A DNA stretch of 6,227 nt from positions 1 to 6,227 of the forward strand of contig CALVKX010000126.1 in NCBI GenBank assembly GCA_944333375.1, read 5' to 3'. Origin of the DNA: an uncultured Eubacteriales bacterium. GTDB lineage: Bacteria; Bacillota_A; Clostridia; Christensenellales; Aristaeellaceae. The translations under genes were made by a program, and so were the position numbers. Positions within the stretch are counted from its first letter, which is position 1, and every line of letters begins with the position of its first letter. Positions 1 to 5,896 of this stretch are shown piece after piece. A model generated the notes under the pieces. That model was not told the DNA's origin and ran no database searches. It saw only the letters and a program-made list of their open reading frames with translations.

Positions 1-971
1 ACGCTTTCCAGGCCCTCCCGGATGGCGTTTTTGTCGATGCCCAGGATCATCGCCAGGGAGGCGGCGGCCAGGGCGTTGTAGACGTTGAACATGCCGGTGA
101 GGTGCATGGAGATGTGCATCTCCTCCAGGCCGCGCAGCAGGATGGAGAAAGCCACGCCGTCCTCGGAGATCTCGATGTCGCGGGCAAAGACGTCCGCGTC
201 GGCGCTGATGCCGTAGGTGAGGTAGGGCACCTTGAGGTCCTGGATGATGGAGGCGCTGGTCTCCTCATCTGCGTTGAGGGCGGCGTTGAGGGCCGAGCCC
301 TGGAGGAAAAAGCGCTTCTTGGTCTTAAAATAGTTCTCCATGGTACCGAAATAGTCCAGATGGTCCTGCGAAAAATTCGTATAGCAGGCCGCCTCGAAAG
401 TGATGCCGTCCACGCGGTGCATATCCACGGCGTGGGCGCTGACCTCCATGCTCACCGCCTCCACGCCCTCGTCCACCATCTGCCTGAGGCACCGATGCAA
501 ATCGACGGGGTCGGGCGTGGTCATGTTGCTGGGCAGGCTGCGCTCGCCGATGAGGTTGCCGGTGGTGCCGATCAGGCCGGTCTTGAAGCCGGCCTTCTCC
601 AAAATGGCCTTCATCAGGAAGGTCGTGGTCGTCTTGCCCTTGGTTCCGCACACGCCCACCATGCGCAAGCTGCGCTCGGGATGGCCGTAGAACGCGGCGG
701 CGATATAGGCCGTGGCGCGCCGGGCGTTGTCAACCCGCACCTGCACAGCCGGGCAATCCACAAAGCGCTCCACCACCAGCGCGACGCAGCCGTTGTCCAC
801 GGCCTGCTGCGCAAAGTCATGCGCGTCAAAGCGCATGCCGCTGATGCAGAAGAACAGGCCCTTTTCCGACTTTTCACGGCTGTCGGTGACCAGCGCCTCA
901 ATCTCCGCCGACACGTCCCCGCGCGTTTCCAAAACGCCGGGCACGTCGCAGAGCAGTTCCTTCAATAGCAT
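1..971 (-). CDS. murE: UDP-N-acetylmuramyl-tripeptide synthetase MurE (partial, C-terminus beyond window)
   Basis: Cytoplasmic Mur ligase that uses ATP to add the third stem-peptide residue (meso-diaminopimelate or lysine) to UDP-MurNAc-L-Ala-D-Glu. Reading from the ATG at 971 gives 323 uninterrupted codons to the window edge, about two thirds of the usual length of roughly 490. The N-terminal domain has TDSR (residues 29-32). The ATP-binding loop is GVCGTKGKTTT (106-116), followed by TTPDP (151-155), MEVSAHA (175-181), NFSQDHLDYFGTMENYF (199-215) with K218 as the probable carbamylated lysine, and GMFNVYNALAA (293-303). The start has an SD, GGAGGA, 6 bases upstream and lies 17 bases after the PBP stop, so the two genes are surely co-transcribed. 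The P-loop has Lys where Asn is common (GTNGK). The residues that decide between DAP and Lys lie outside the window, so the amino acid added cannot be told. The family call is secure. Confidence 0.97.
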   Translation of the reverse strand, partial: MLLKELLCDVPGVLETRGDVSAEIEALVTDSREKSEKGLFFCISGMRFDAHDFAQQAVDNGCVALVVERFVDCPAVQVRVDNARRATAYIAAAFYGHPERSLRMVGVCGTKGKTTTTFLMKAILEKAGFKTGLIGTTGNLIGERSLPSNMTTPDPVDLHRCLRQMVDEGVEAVSMEVSAHAVDMHRVDGITFEAACYTNFSQDHLDYFGTMENYFKTKKRFFLQGSALNAALNADEETSASIIQDLKVPYLTYGISADADVFARDIEISEDGVAFSILLRGLEEMHISMHLTGMFNVYNALAAASLAMILGIDKNAIREGLES

Positions 972-988
972 CCGTATTCCTCCATCCT

Positions 989-3112
989 CTATGGATTGGG
1001 CATTTCAAAGGCAACTTTCACCATGTCGCCCTGCTGCGCGTACTGCCCCGCCGCCGGGTCCTGCCGGACGGCGAAGCCCGTGCCCTCGATGGTCATATCC
1101 AGCCCCCGCTGGCGAAGCAGCGAGGCGGCCTGCGCGATGGACAGGCCCGCGACGTCCGGCACGCAGACCAGCTCCTCGGTCTTTGGCAACTCGTCGGTAT
1201 AGGTGTAGAGCATGACCTGGCCGCCTTCGATGAGCTTGCCACCGGCGCTTGGCATCTGGGCGGTCACGGTTTCGCCCGCGCCGTCGTCCAGCACGCGGAA
1301 GCCCTGCTCGGCCAGCGTCTTGCGCGCCTGCCAGAGCGGCTGTCCCACCACGTCCTGCACGGCGATCTCCTCACGGCTGTCCTCGCTGGTGGGTTTGATC
1401 CCAAGATAAGGTAACACATCCGCAAGGATTTGTCTAGCGAAGGGACCGGCCGTGGTGCCGCCGTAGTCCACCGGCACGTCCGCCTCATCGACGATGATGA
1501 GCAGCGCGATACGCGGATCGTCCGCGGGCGCAAAGCCCAGAAACGAGCCGATGTGCACGTCGCGCACGATGCGGCCGTCCTTGTAGACCTGCGCCGTGCC
1601 CGTCTTTCCGCCGATGCGGTAGCCCTCGATGGCCGCGTTGCGCGCGCCGCCCTCGGAAACCACCGCTTCCAAAAGCTCGCGCATGGTGGCGCTGGTCTCC
1701 TCGGAGATGGGGGTGGAGACGGCCTTTGGCTGGGTGCGGTAGAGCACCGTGCCGTCCGGCGCGACGGCCTCCTTGAGCAGATAGGGCTGCATCAGCCGTC
1801 CGCCGTTGATGACCGCGCACGCCGCCGTGAGCATCTGGATGGGCGTGACCGCGACGCTCTGCCCGAAGCCGATGCGCGCAAGGTCCACATTCTTGACGGA
1901 ATGTACGGGTATTAGTATACCACTTCCCTCCCCCTGTAAGTCAACATTCGTTTTCTGACCCAGGCCGAAGGCGTGCAGATACTGATACATCCGCTCTGTG
2001 CCCAGGCGCAGCGCCAGCTCCACAAACACGGGGTTGCAGCTGTTTTGCAATGCCTCGGCCATGGTCTCGGCCTTGTGGGGGCTTCCCCAGCAGCGGATGG
2101 TGTCGCCGTCCACCTTGATCTTGCCCGAGCAGTAGAAGCCGTCCTCGGGGTCCGTCACCCCCGCGTCCAGCGCCGCGGCGGCAGTGAGGATCTTGAAGGT
2201 GGAGCCCGGCTCGTAGGCGTCGGAGATGAGGCGGATGCGCATGAGCCGCTGGAGGGCGTCAAGCTGCTCGCGGGGAGGGTCGTTGGGGTCGTAATCGGGC
2301 TTGGAGCACATGGCCAGAATCGCGCCGGTATAGGGGTCCATGGCGATGAGGTGGACAGCCTGCGCCTTGTTGACATCATAGCACTCGCGCATGGCCTTCT
2401 CGCAGATCTCCTGGATGGTGGCGTCGATGGTAAGGCGGATGCTGTTGCCGTCCTGGGGCTCGATGTAGAGGTTGCCGCTGTCGTAGATGGGCTGGGATTT
2501 GCCGTCCACGCTGCGAAGGCTCATGCCCGCCGTGCCGCGCAGAAGGCTTTCATACTGCAATTCCAGCCCGGACTGTCCCACGCTGTCCACGTTGGTCAGC
2601 CCCAGCGTCTGGGTCAGAAACGCGCCCCGGGGGTAGGCGCGCCGCACATCCTCGTCAAAGAGCAGGGCGCTTAGCTGCTCGGCCACCGCCCCCTCCGCGC
2701 CGGCCTGGAGGGAACGCAGCTCATCGGCCTTCTCCCGCGCCACCTGTCGCTTGAGGATGACCGAGGCCTTGGTGCGGTCCGACAGCTTCTGCGCCACGCT
2801 CTCCTCCGATAAATCCAAAATCGGACATACCGTTTGCGTAAACAAAGATATGTCCGATACCTTGCGCGGGTCGGCGCTGACGATATAGGCCGTCGCGCTC
2901 ACCACCAGCGTCTGCCCGTTGGTATCCAGTATGGAGCCGCGCCGGGCATAGACCGTGCCCTCGCGCGTCCACTGGCTGATGCCGCGCCGGGTCAGCTCCG
3001 CCGAGCGCGCCGTGGTCAGATAGGCGATGCGAAGCACCAGCATCGAAAAGAGAAACGCGATCATCATCAGCAGCGCAAAGGCCCGCTTGCGGATGTGCAG
3101 TTCGGTCGGCAT
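989..3112 (-). CDS. spoVD: Class B penicillin-binding protein with two PASTA domains (SpoVD/FtsI/PBP2B type)
   Basis: Membrane-anchored D,D-transpeptidase that cross-links septal or spore-cortex peptidoglycan. Numbered from the ATG at 3112 (707 aa), it has a short basic N-terminus, one membrane anchor (about 12-32), a PBP dimerisation region (about 50-215) and a transpeptidase domain with all three motifs: STFK (304-307, nucleophile S304), SCN (358-360) and KTG (503-505). Two PASTA domains follow (about 583-640 and 648-704). PASTA repeats are typical of SpoVD and PBP2B/2x-like proteins. An in-frame ATG at 3127 would add five residues but has no SD and lies inside a hairpin. The ATG at 3112 follows GGGGGAAGG by 4 bases, so I prefer it. 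Three segments use AT-rich codons unlike the rest of the gene (see findings). SpoVD and the vegetative division PBP cannot be separated by sequence alone, so the symbol is tentative while the family is secure. Confidence 0.95.
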   Translation of the reverse strand: MPTELHIRKRAFALLMMIAFLFSMLVLRIAYLTTARSAELTRRGISQWTREGTVYARRGSILDTNGQTLVVSATAYIVSADPRKVSDISLFTQTVCPILDLSEESVAQKLSDRTKASVILKRQVAREKADELRSLQAGAEGAVAEQLSALLFDEDVRRAYPRGAFLTQTLGLTNVDSVGQSGLELQYESLLRGTAGMSLRSVDGKSQPIYDSGNLYIEPQDGNSIRLTIDATIQEICEKAMRECYDVNKAQAVHLIAMDPYTGAILAMCSKPDYDPNDPPREQLDALQRLMRIRLISDAYEPGSTFKILTAAAALDAGVTDPEDGFYCSGKIKVDGDTIRCWGSPHKAETMAEALQNSCNPVFVELALRLGTERMYQYLHAFGLGQKTNVDLQGEGSGILIPVHSVKNVDLARIGFGQSVAVTPIQMLTAACAVINGGRLMQPYLLKEAVAPDGTVLYRTQPKAVSTPISEETSATMRELLEAVVSEGGARNAAIEGYRIGGKTGTAQVYKDGRIVRDVHIGSFLGFAPADDPRIALLIIVDEADVPVDYGGTTAGPFARQILADVLPYLGIKPTSEDSREEIAVQDVVGQPLWQARKTLAEQGFRVLDDGAGETVTAQMPSAGGKLIEGGQVMLYTYTDELPKTEELVCVPDVAGLSIAQAASLLRQRGLDMTIEGTGFAVRQDPAAGQYAQQGDMVKVAFEMPNP

Positions 3113-3119
3113 GCTACCT

Positions 3120-3145
3120 TCCCCCATTATGCTTGATATGGGGGA
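3120..3145 (-). promoter_or_regulatory. Hairpin covering the ribosome site of the PBP gene
   Basis: A perfect 8-bp inverted repeat (TCCCCCAT / ATGGGGGA) with a 10-base loop sits just before the preferred PBP start at 3112. In the minus-strand mRNA the 3' arm contains the GGGGGA part of the Shine-Dalgarno sequence and also the alternative upstream ATG. Folding would hide the ribosome site. No U-run follows, so it is not a terminator. The repeat is seen directly; translational control is inference. Confidence 0.5.
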
Positions 3146-3206
3146 TGTATGCGCCGTCGCGCGGCATTATGACGGTTTCGACGCAAAGGCTTTTCAGGCG
3201 GCAAAA

Positions 3207-3839
3207 TCAGTTTGCGGCCGCGGCGGCGACATAGCCGCTCGCCTGCTGGGTCCCCTCCCCGCTGACGGCCGTCGTCTGGGCGGACGTGGAGGCGGCGCTC
3301 AACGGGCGCGTGTCCATGGCCACCAGATGGATGGCCTCAGCCGATTCCGCGGGGATCATGTTGAGGTCACGCGCGGCGGCGTAGCAGATGGTGGCCGCGT
3401 CCGAAGCCTCGTCGATCTGTGTCTGCAGGGCGTCGTTCTGGCTGCGGCAGTCCGCGATGGAACGCTCCAGCCGGTTGATGGTCTTTTGCCGCTCGGCGAT
3501 CACGCCCTGCTGCAAAAGCACGCAAAGCCCGCAGACAAAGAGAAGCAGCGCCGTGAGAAAAATGCCAAGGCGCATGGAGATGCGCACGCCCCCCTTGCTC
3601 ATCTCCCGCTGGATGGAAGCCTGCAACGCCGCCTCCTCCTGCCTGAGCCGCTCGATCTCCAGCCGCTTGCCCTGCGTGCGGCAGCGCCGCTGCCGGTCTG
3701 GCTTGAGCCAGCCCGTCTGGAGGTCCACATCGCTTCCGGGCAGGTAGACGCTGGAGGACACGCTCATTCGCGGCGTGGGCACATAGCCGCCTCGTCCTGC
3801 GTGGCTGAAGCTGTCATACATGGGTTCGTACTGCGACAT
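3207..3839 (-). CDS. ftsL: FtsL-like bitopic cell-division protein
   Basis: Probable FtsL, a small single-pass divisome protein that acts with FtsB/DivIC and the FtsW-FtsI synthase at the septum. The 210-aa product has a long polar cytoplasmic N-terminus with a charged helical stretch (about 57-80), one membrane segment (about 90-109, LGIFLTALLLFVCGLCVLL), an extracytoplasmic coiled coil (about 114-148), and then the FtsL-like end YAAARDLNMIPAESAEAIHL (153-172). After that comes a Ser/Thr/Ala-rich tail ending in AAAAAN. It is about twice the length of a common FtsL (about 100-120 aa), with extensions at both ends. The start has the SD AAGGGAGA upstream and lies 20 bases after the mraZ stop. 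FtsL proteins diverge fast, so the call rests on topology, the motif and the position between mraZ and the PBP gene. The alternative is a generic septum-formation-initiator (DivIC-like) protein. Confidence 0.85.
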   Translation of the reverse strand: MSQYEPMYDSFSHAGRGGYVPTPRMSVSSSVYLPGSDVDLQTGWLKPDRQRRCRTQGKRLEIERLRQEEAALQASIQREMSKGGVRISMRLGIFLTALLLFVCGLCVLLQQGVIAERQKTINRLERSIADCRSQNDALQTQIDEASDAATICYAAARDLNMIPAESAEAIHLVAMDTRPLSAASTSAQTTAVSGEGTQQASGYVAAAAAN

Positions 3840-3859
3840 GCCTTTGTCTCCCTTCCGGC

Positions 3860-4372
3860 TTATTCTTCAAGGTTTCCGATTTCATCGAGAATCTCGTCCC
3901 GGTGCGCCTTGTAATAGCGGTCCTCTTCCTGCGCCACGGCGCTCTCCACGATGCGGATGTGGTCCAGCGCGCCGCTGATCTCCACATCCCGCGCATCGCC
4001 CAGCACATACTGACGCAGCTTCACGGGCAGAAGCACGCGCCCCTGGTTGTCCGCCTGCATGCCGGGATAGCTGAACCTGGCGACGTGGTCAAGCTGCTTT
4101 TGCACGGCCGGCTTGCGGCGGTTGAGGGCGTAGAGCTCGTCCACCATGCCCTCAAACGCCTCGTCGGGATATAGCGCGATGCCTCTGTCGTCGAGGCTGA
4201 CGGTGATGGTGAAGCTCTCCCCCAACGCCTTGCGGTAGGCGTTGGGAACGATGATGCGGCCTTTGGCGTCGATGGAATGGTCGTAACTGCCGAAAAACGT
4301 GAATCTTTTGGGTCGGGGGCGTTCCTGCGGCCCGGGCGCGTCCGCACGCCGTTCCTCGTCCACTTCCGTCAC
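3860..4372 (-). CDS. mraZ: Transcriptional regulator MraZ with N-terminal extension
   Basis: MraZ is a ring-forming DNA-binding protein that regulates its own dcw operon and sits on the nucleoid. The 170-aa product has two SpoVT/AbrB-like half domains, each with the family signature: SIDAKGRIIVP (33-43) and ADNQGRVLLP (107-116). The family's usual start (M-F-x-G-x-Y-x-H) matches FTFFGSYDH only at residue 24, so this protein has a charged extension of about 23 residues (rich in Glu, Arg, Pro). The start is GTG; no in-frame ATG exists near residue 24 and GGGGAG lies 4 bases upstream of the GTG. GTG at codon 4 is an alternative. It is the first gene of the operon, about 44 bases after the likely transcription start. 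The ftsL-like gene follows after 20 bases, with no rsmH between them. Confidence 0.96.
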   Translation of the reverse strand: MTEVDEERRADAPGPQERPRPKRFTFFGSYDHSIDAKGRIIVPNAYRKALGESFTITVSLDDRGIALYPDEAFEGMVDELYALNRRKPAVQKQLDHVARFSYPGMQADNQGRVLLPVKLRQYVLGDARDVEISGALDHIRIVESAVAQEEDRYYKAHRDEILDEIGNLEE

Positions 4373-4387
4373 CCCGCTCCCCGTTTT

Positions 4388-4438
4388 CCTCCACTTGCCA
4401 CCCTTTTTAGGGCCGTGTCACCATTATGCTCCACTTTT
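4388..4438 (-). promoter_or_regulatory. Candidate MraZ operator repeats
   Basis: The 8-mer AAGTGGAG occurs twice on the minus strand, at 4396-4389 and 4436-4429, exactly 40 bases apart. The upstream copy (as AAAAGTGGAG) lies in the spacer of the mraZ promoter and the other lies in the 5' leader, where its GGAGG may also act in ribosome binding. G-rich relatives (AAGGGTGGC, AACGGGGAG) flank the second copy. MraZ proteins bind short repeated boxes near their own promoter: TGGG-type in E. coli and AAAGTG-type in Mycoplasma gallisepticum. The match to the AAAGTG type is good; binding here is inferred. Confidence 0.5.
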
Positions 4439-4452
4439 GTTTTCAAAGTCAA
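4423..4452 (-). promoter_or_regulatory. Sigma-A type promoter of the mraZ operon
   Basis: Reading the minus strand, TTGACT (4452-4447) is followed by an 18-base spacer and CATAAT (4428-4423), each one mismatch from the sigma-A consensus. Transcription would start near 4416, giving a leader of about 44 bases before the mraZ GTG. It is the best promoter match seen in the intergenic DNA before the dcw genes. Confidence 0.75.
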
Positions 4453-4516
4453 CGCCCCATTCTTGGGATCTTCTTCCAAAATGCAACAAACGACACATAA
4501 AAAAAGTGCGCTTGTG

Positions 4517-4530
4517 AGAACGCCCGTTCG
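4517..4530 (-). promoter_or_regulatory. Candidate LexA (DinR) SOS box
   Basis: The minus strand reads CGAACGGGCGTTCT, which matches 13 of 14 positions of the Gram-positive LexA consensus CGAACRNRYGTTYC and contains the GAAC-N4-GTTC core. Six bases upstream is GATAAT (4542-4537), with TTGCGG (4564-4559) 16 bases further as a weak -35. The box would therefore cover the start site of a second, possibly damage-inducible promoter ahead of mraZ. It also forms part of a larger imperfect hairpin (4512-4536, arms TTGTG/CACAA) with a run of seven Us six bases downstream, so a weak second terminator is the alternative reading. Confidence 0.45.
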
Positions 4531-4549
4531 CCACAAATTATCGATCAGC

Positions 4550-4590
4550 AAAAAAAGCCCGCAATTCCTTTCTTCATAAAGGATTGCGAG
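4550..4590 (-). terminator. Rho-independent terminator of the phosphoesterase operon
   Basis: In minus-strand RNA, CTCGCAAT-CCTTT pairs with AAAGG-ATTGCGGG: 13 pairs including one G-U, one bulged A and a six-base loop (4572-4577). CTTTTTTT follows directly (4557-4550). It lies about 60 bases after the phosphoesterase stop at 4653 and isolates that unit from the mraZ promoter downstream. The plus-strand direction has no adjacent T-run. Confidence 0.88.
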
Positions 4591-4652
4591 CTATGGGAAC
4601 AAGCGTTTTTCTTTAATTATTACAAACTTATTAAATAACTGTTAATCAAAGT

Positions 4653-5357
4653 TTAGATTTGTTTTGGCGCCACCTGCACCGGACAAAACCCCAGCGCGTC
4701 ACAGGAGGCCAGCACGTAATCAATGCCCCCGCGCAGGCCGCGGAAGGCGATCTTGATGCCCGCTCCGTGCAGATGGCCGTAGACCACGCGATTGACGGCA
4801 TATTCCTCCAGTATGTCAGTAAAGGCCGTTCCGATCCCGTCCGCAAACAGGGGCGGATAGTGCATCATGACCGTCACGTCCTCGCCCGCCAGCCTGACCG
4901 CCTGATCCAGCGACATGCGAAGCCGCATCAATTCCCGCCGGAAGATCTTTTCATCCTGCTCCCCGAGGGGCTGCTGAGGCGTGGGAAAGGTCCAGCCTCG
5001 GGTGCCGCAAAAAACATGCCCGTCCAGCTTCACCGCGTCGTTCTGAATGACGAGCATGTCCTGTGGCAGCGCCGCACGCAGCTTGCTCAGCGAGCTCCAC
5101 CAGTAGTCGTGGTTACCGCGCAGGAGGAGCTTTTTTCCCGGCAGGGCCGCGATGGCCCGCAGATCGTCCATCGCTTCCTCAAGCTGCATCGCCCAGCTGA
5201 TATCGCCGGGAATGAGCACCACGTCCGTGGGGGCGACCATCCGCCGCCAGTGCTCGCTGATGGTTTCAAAATGGCGATCCCAGTGGCTGCCGAAGACATT
5301 CATGGGCTTTTGCGCATGACCCGGCAAGTGGAGATCGCCAATAGCAAAAATCGACAT
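4653..5357 (-). CDS. Calcineurin-like metallophosphoesterase
   Basis: Predicted cytoplasmic phosphohydrolase of the calcineurin-like, two-metal superfamily; the substrate is not known. The 234-aa product has the motif set in order: GDLHL (D8, H10), GDISW (D52), GNHDYWW (N82, H83), MMHYPP (H166) and GHLHG (H195, H197). These are the expected metal ligands and catalytic His, so the enzyme should be active. It has no signal peptide or membrane segment. The compact single-domain form with GNHDYWW and GHLHG resembles the bacterial 'predicted phosphohydrolase' group (COG1768-like), recalled from motif form and not searched. The SD GAGGGAAGA lies directly upstream, and the start is 26 bases after the stop of the zinc-ribbon gene, so the two are probably one transcript ending at the terminator at 4550-4590. 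Confidence 0.93.
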   Translation of the reverse strand: MSIFAIGDLHLPGHAQKPMNVFGSHWDRHFETISEHWRRMVAPTDVVLIPGDISWAMQLEEAMDDLRAIAALPGKKLLLRGNHDYWWSSLSKLRAALPQDMLVIQNDAVKLDGHVFCGTRGWTFPTPQQPLGEQDEKIFRRELMRLRMSLDQAVRLAGEDVTVMMHYPPLFADGIGTAFTDILEEYAVNRVVYGHLHGAGIKIAFRGLRGGIDYVLASCDALGFCPVQVAPKQI

Positions 5358-5383
5358 TCTTCCCTCATTTCCTTAGGGGAGGC

Positions 5384-5791
5384 TTACAGGTCGTCGTCCT
5401 CGTCGTCCTCGTCCTCGTTCTCCTCGTCCTCAATCACACTCTCCAGAGAGAGCTCGCTTTCGATATCGCCAAATTCATTTTCGGGAATATCCTCATGGAT
5501 CTGCGGGATGATCTCATCCATCGTGCTCACGGAATTGAGACCGATGGTGCTCTCGTCCACCACGGTGGGCGTCTCGTCCGTATCGGTGTCGCTGCCGCCG
5601 CTGGTCATTTCCTTCAAGCAGCTCAGACATACGTCGCGGCCAGGAAGCGCGGGGGCGGCATTGCACACGGAGCACAGTTCCATCTCATCCTCCACCTGCG
5701 AGCCCTTGAGCTCGCGCAGGCAGACCTTGCAAAGCTTTTCATTCTCCTGAATATAATTGAGTTCGCAGCGGGGACATTTGACGAGTTTCAT
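5384..5791 (-). CDS. Double zinc-ribbon protein with acidic tail, function unknown
   Basis: A small cytoplasmic protein of 135 aa with four CxxC knuckles: C6/C9, C21/C24, C40/C43 and C55/C58. They would form two treble-clef or ribbon zinc sites in the first 60 residues. The remainder is acidic and probably disordered, ending in a nearly pure Glu/Asp/Asn run (about 119-134) encoded by a tandem-like GAC/GAG tract (about 5387-5431). I do not recognise a named family. The architecture suggests a nucleic-acid or protein-binding adaptor, not an enzyme. The start has a full AGGAGGAA SD 8 bases upstream. It is the first gene of the unit with the metallophosphoesterase and is transcribed divergently from the secreted protein at 5941. 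No convincing promoter was found for it; ATTGTA at 5895-5900 (TACAAT on the minus strand) is a possible -10 without a good -35. Confidence 0.85.
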   Translation of the reverse strand: MKLVKCPRCELNYIQENEKLCKVCLRELKGSQVEDEMELCSVCNAAPALPGRDVCLSCLKEMTSGGSDTDTDETPTVVDESTIGLNSVSTMDEIIPQIHEDIPENEFGDIESELSLESVIEDEENEDEDDEDDDL

Positions 5792-5867
5792 CTCTGTGTT
5801 CCTCCTCTATGATGGGTGGGCCTTCGCCCCTTGGAATCATTGCCATGGAAACGAAGTGGTAATTTTA

Positions 5868-5896
5868 TTGCAAAAATAAGTATTATTTATTACGAT
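5868..5896 (+). promoter_or_regulatory. Promoter of the secreted protein gene
   Basis: TTGCAA (5868-5873), a 17-base spacer and TACGAT (5891-5896) form a moderate sigma-A promoter, each hexamer matching 4 of 6 consensus bases. It lies in the only AT-rich part of the divergent intergenic region, about 45 bases before the ATG at 5941. A 7-bp direct repeat, TATTACG (5888-5894 and 5899-5905), overlaps the -10 and start region. Confidence 0.5.

Noticed and set aside
102..968. Long open frame on the plus strand (288 codons)
   Set aside because: Antisense to murE, whose minus-strand translation carries all the family motifs. It is a product of high GC codon bias.
1430..2674. Two plus-strand open frames (161 and 233 codons)
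   Set aside because: Both lie antisense to the PBP transpeptidase gene, and the products are low-complexity, rich in His, Ala and Arg, with no recognisable domain.
3126..3171. CATAAT hexamers between ftsL and the PBP gene as promoter -10 elements
   Set aside because: No acceptable -35 at 16-18 bases from either copy (3126-3131, 3166-3171).
3027..3914. Plus-strand open frame of 295 codons
   Set aside because: It spans parts of three minus-strand genes with clear identity and has no SD or domain.
4369..4551. Possible 60-codon minus-strand peptide upstream of mraZ
   Set aside because: It would start at TTG inside the terminator U-run with no SD, and it runs through the mraZ promoter.
5387..5431. 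Tandem-like GTCCTC/GTCGTC tract as a microsatellite or CRISPR-like repeat
   Set aside because: It is simply the coding sequence of the Asp/Glu tail; there are no spacers and no fixed unit length.
4659..5750. Plus-strand open frame of 363 codons covering two genes
   Set aside because: Antisense to the phosphoesterase and zinc-ribbon genes; the Ser-rich stretch is the reverse complement of the acidic tail repeats.
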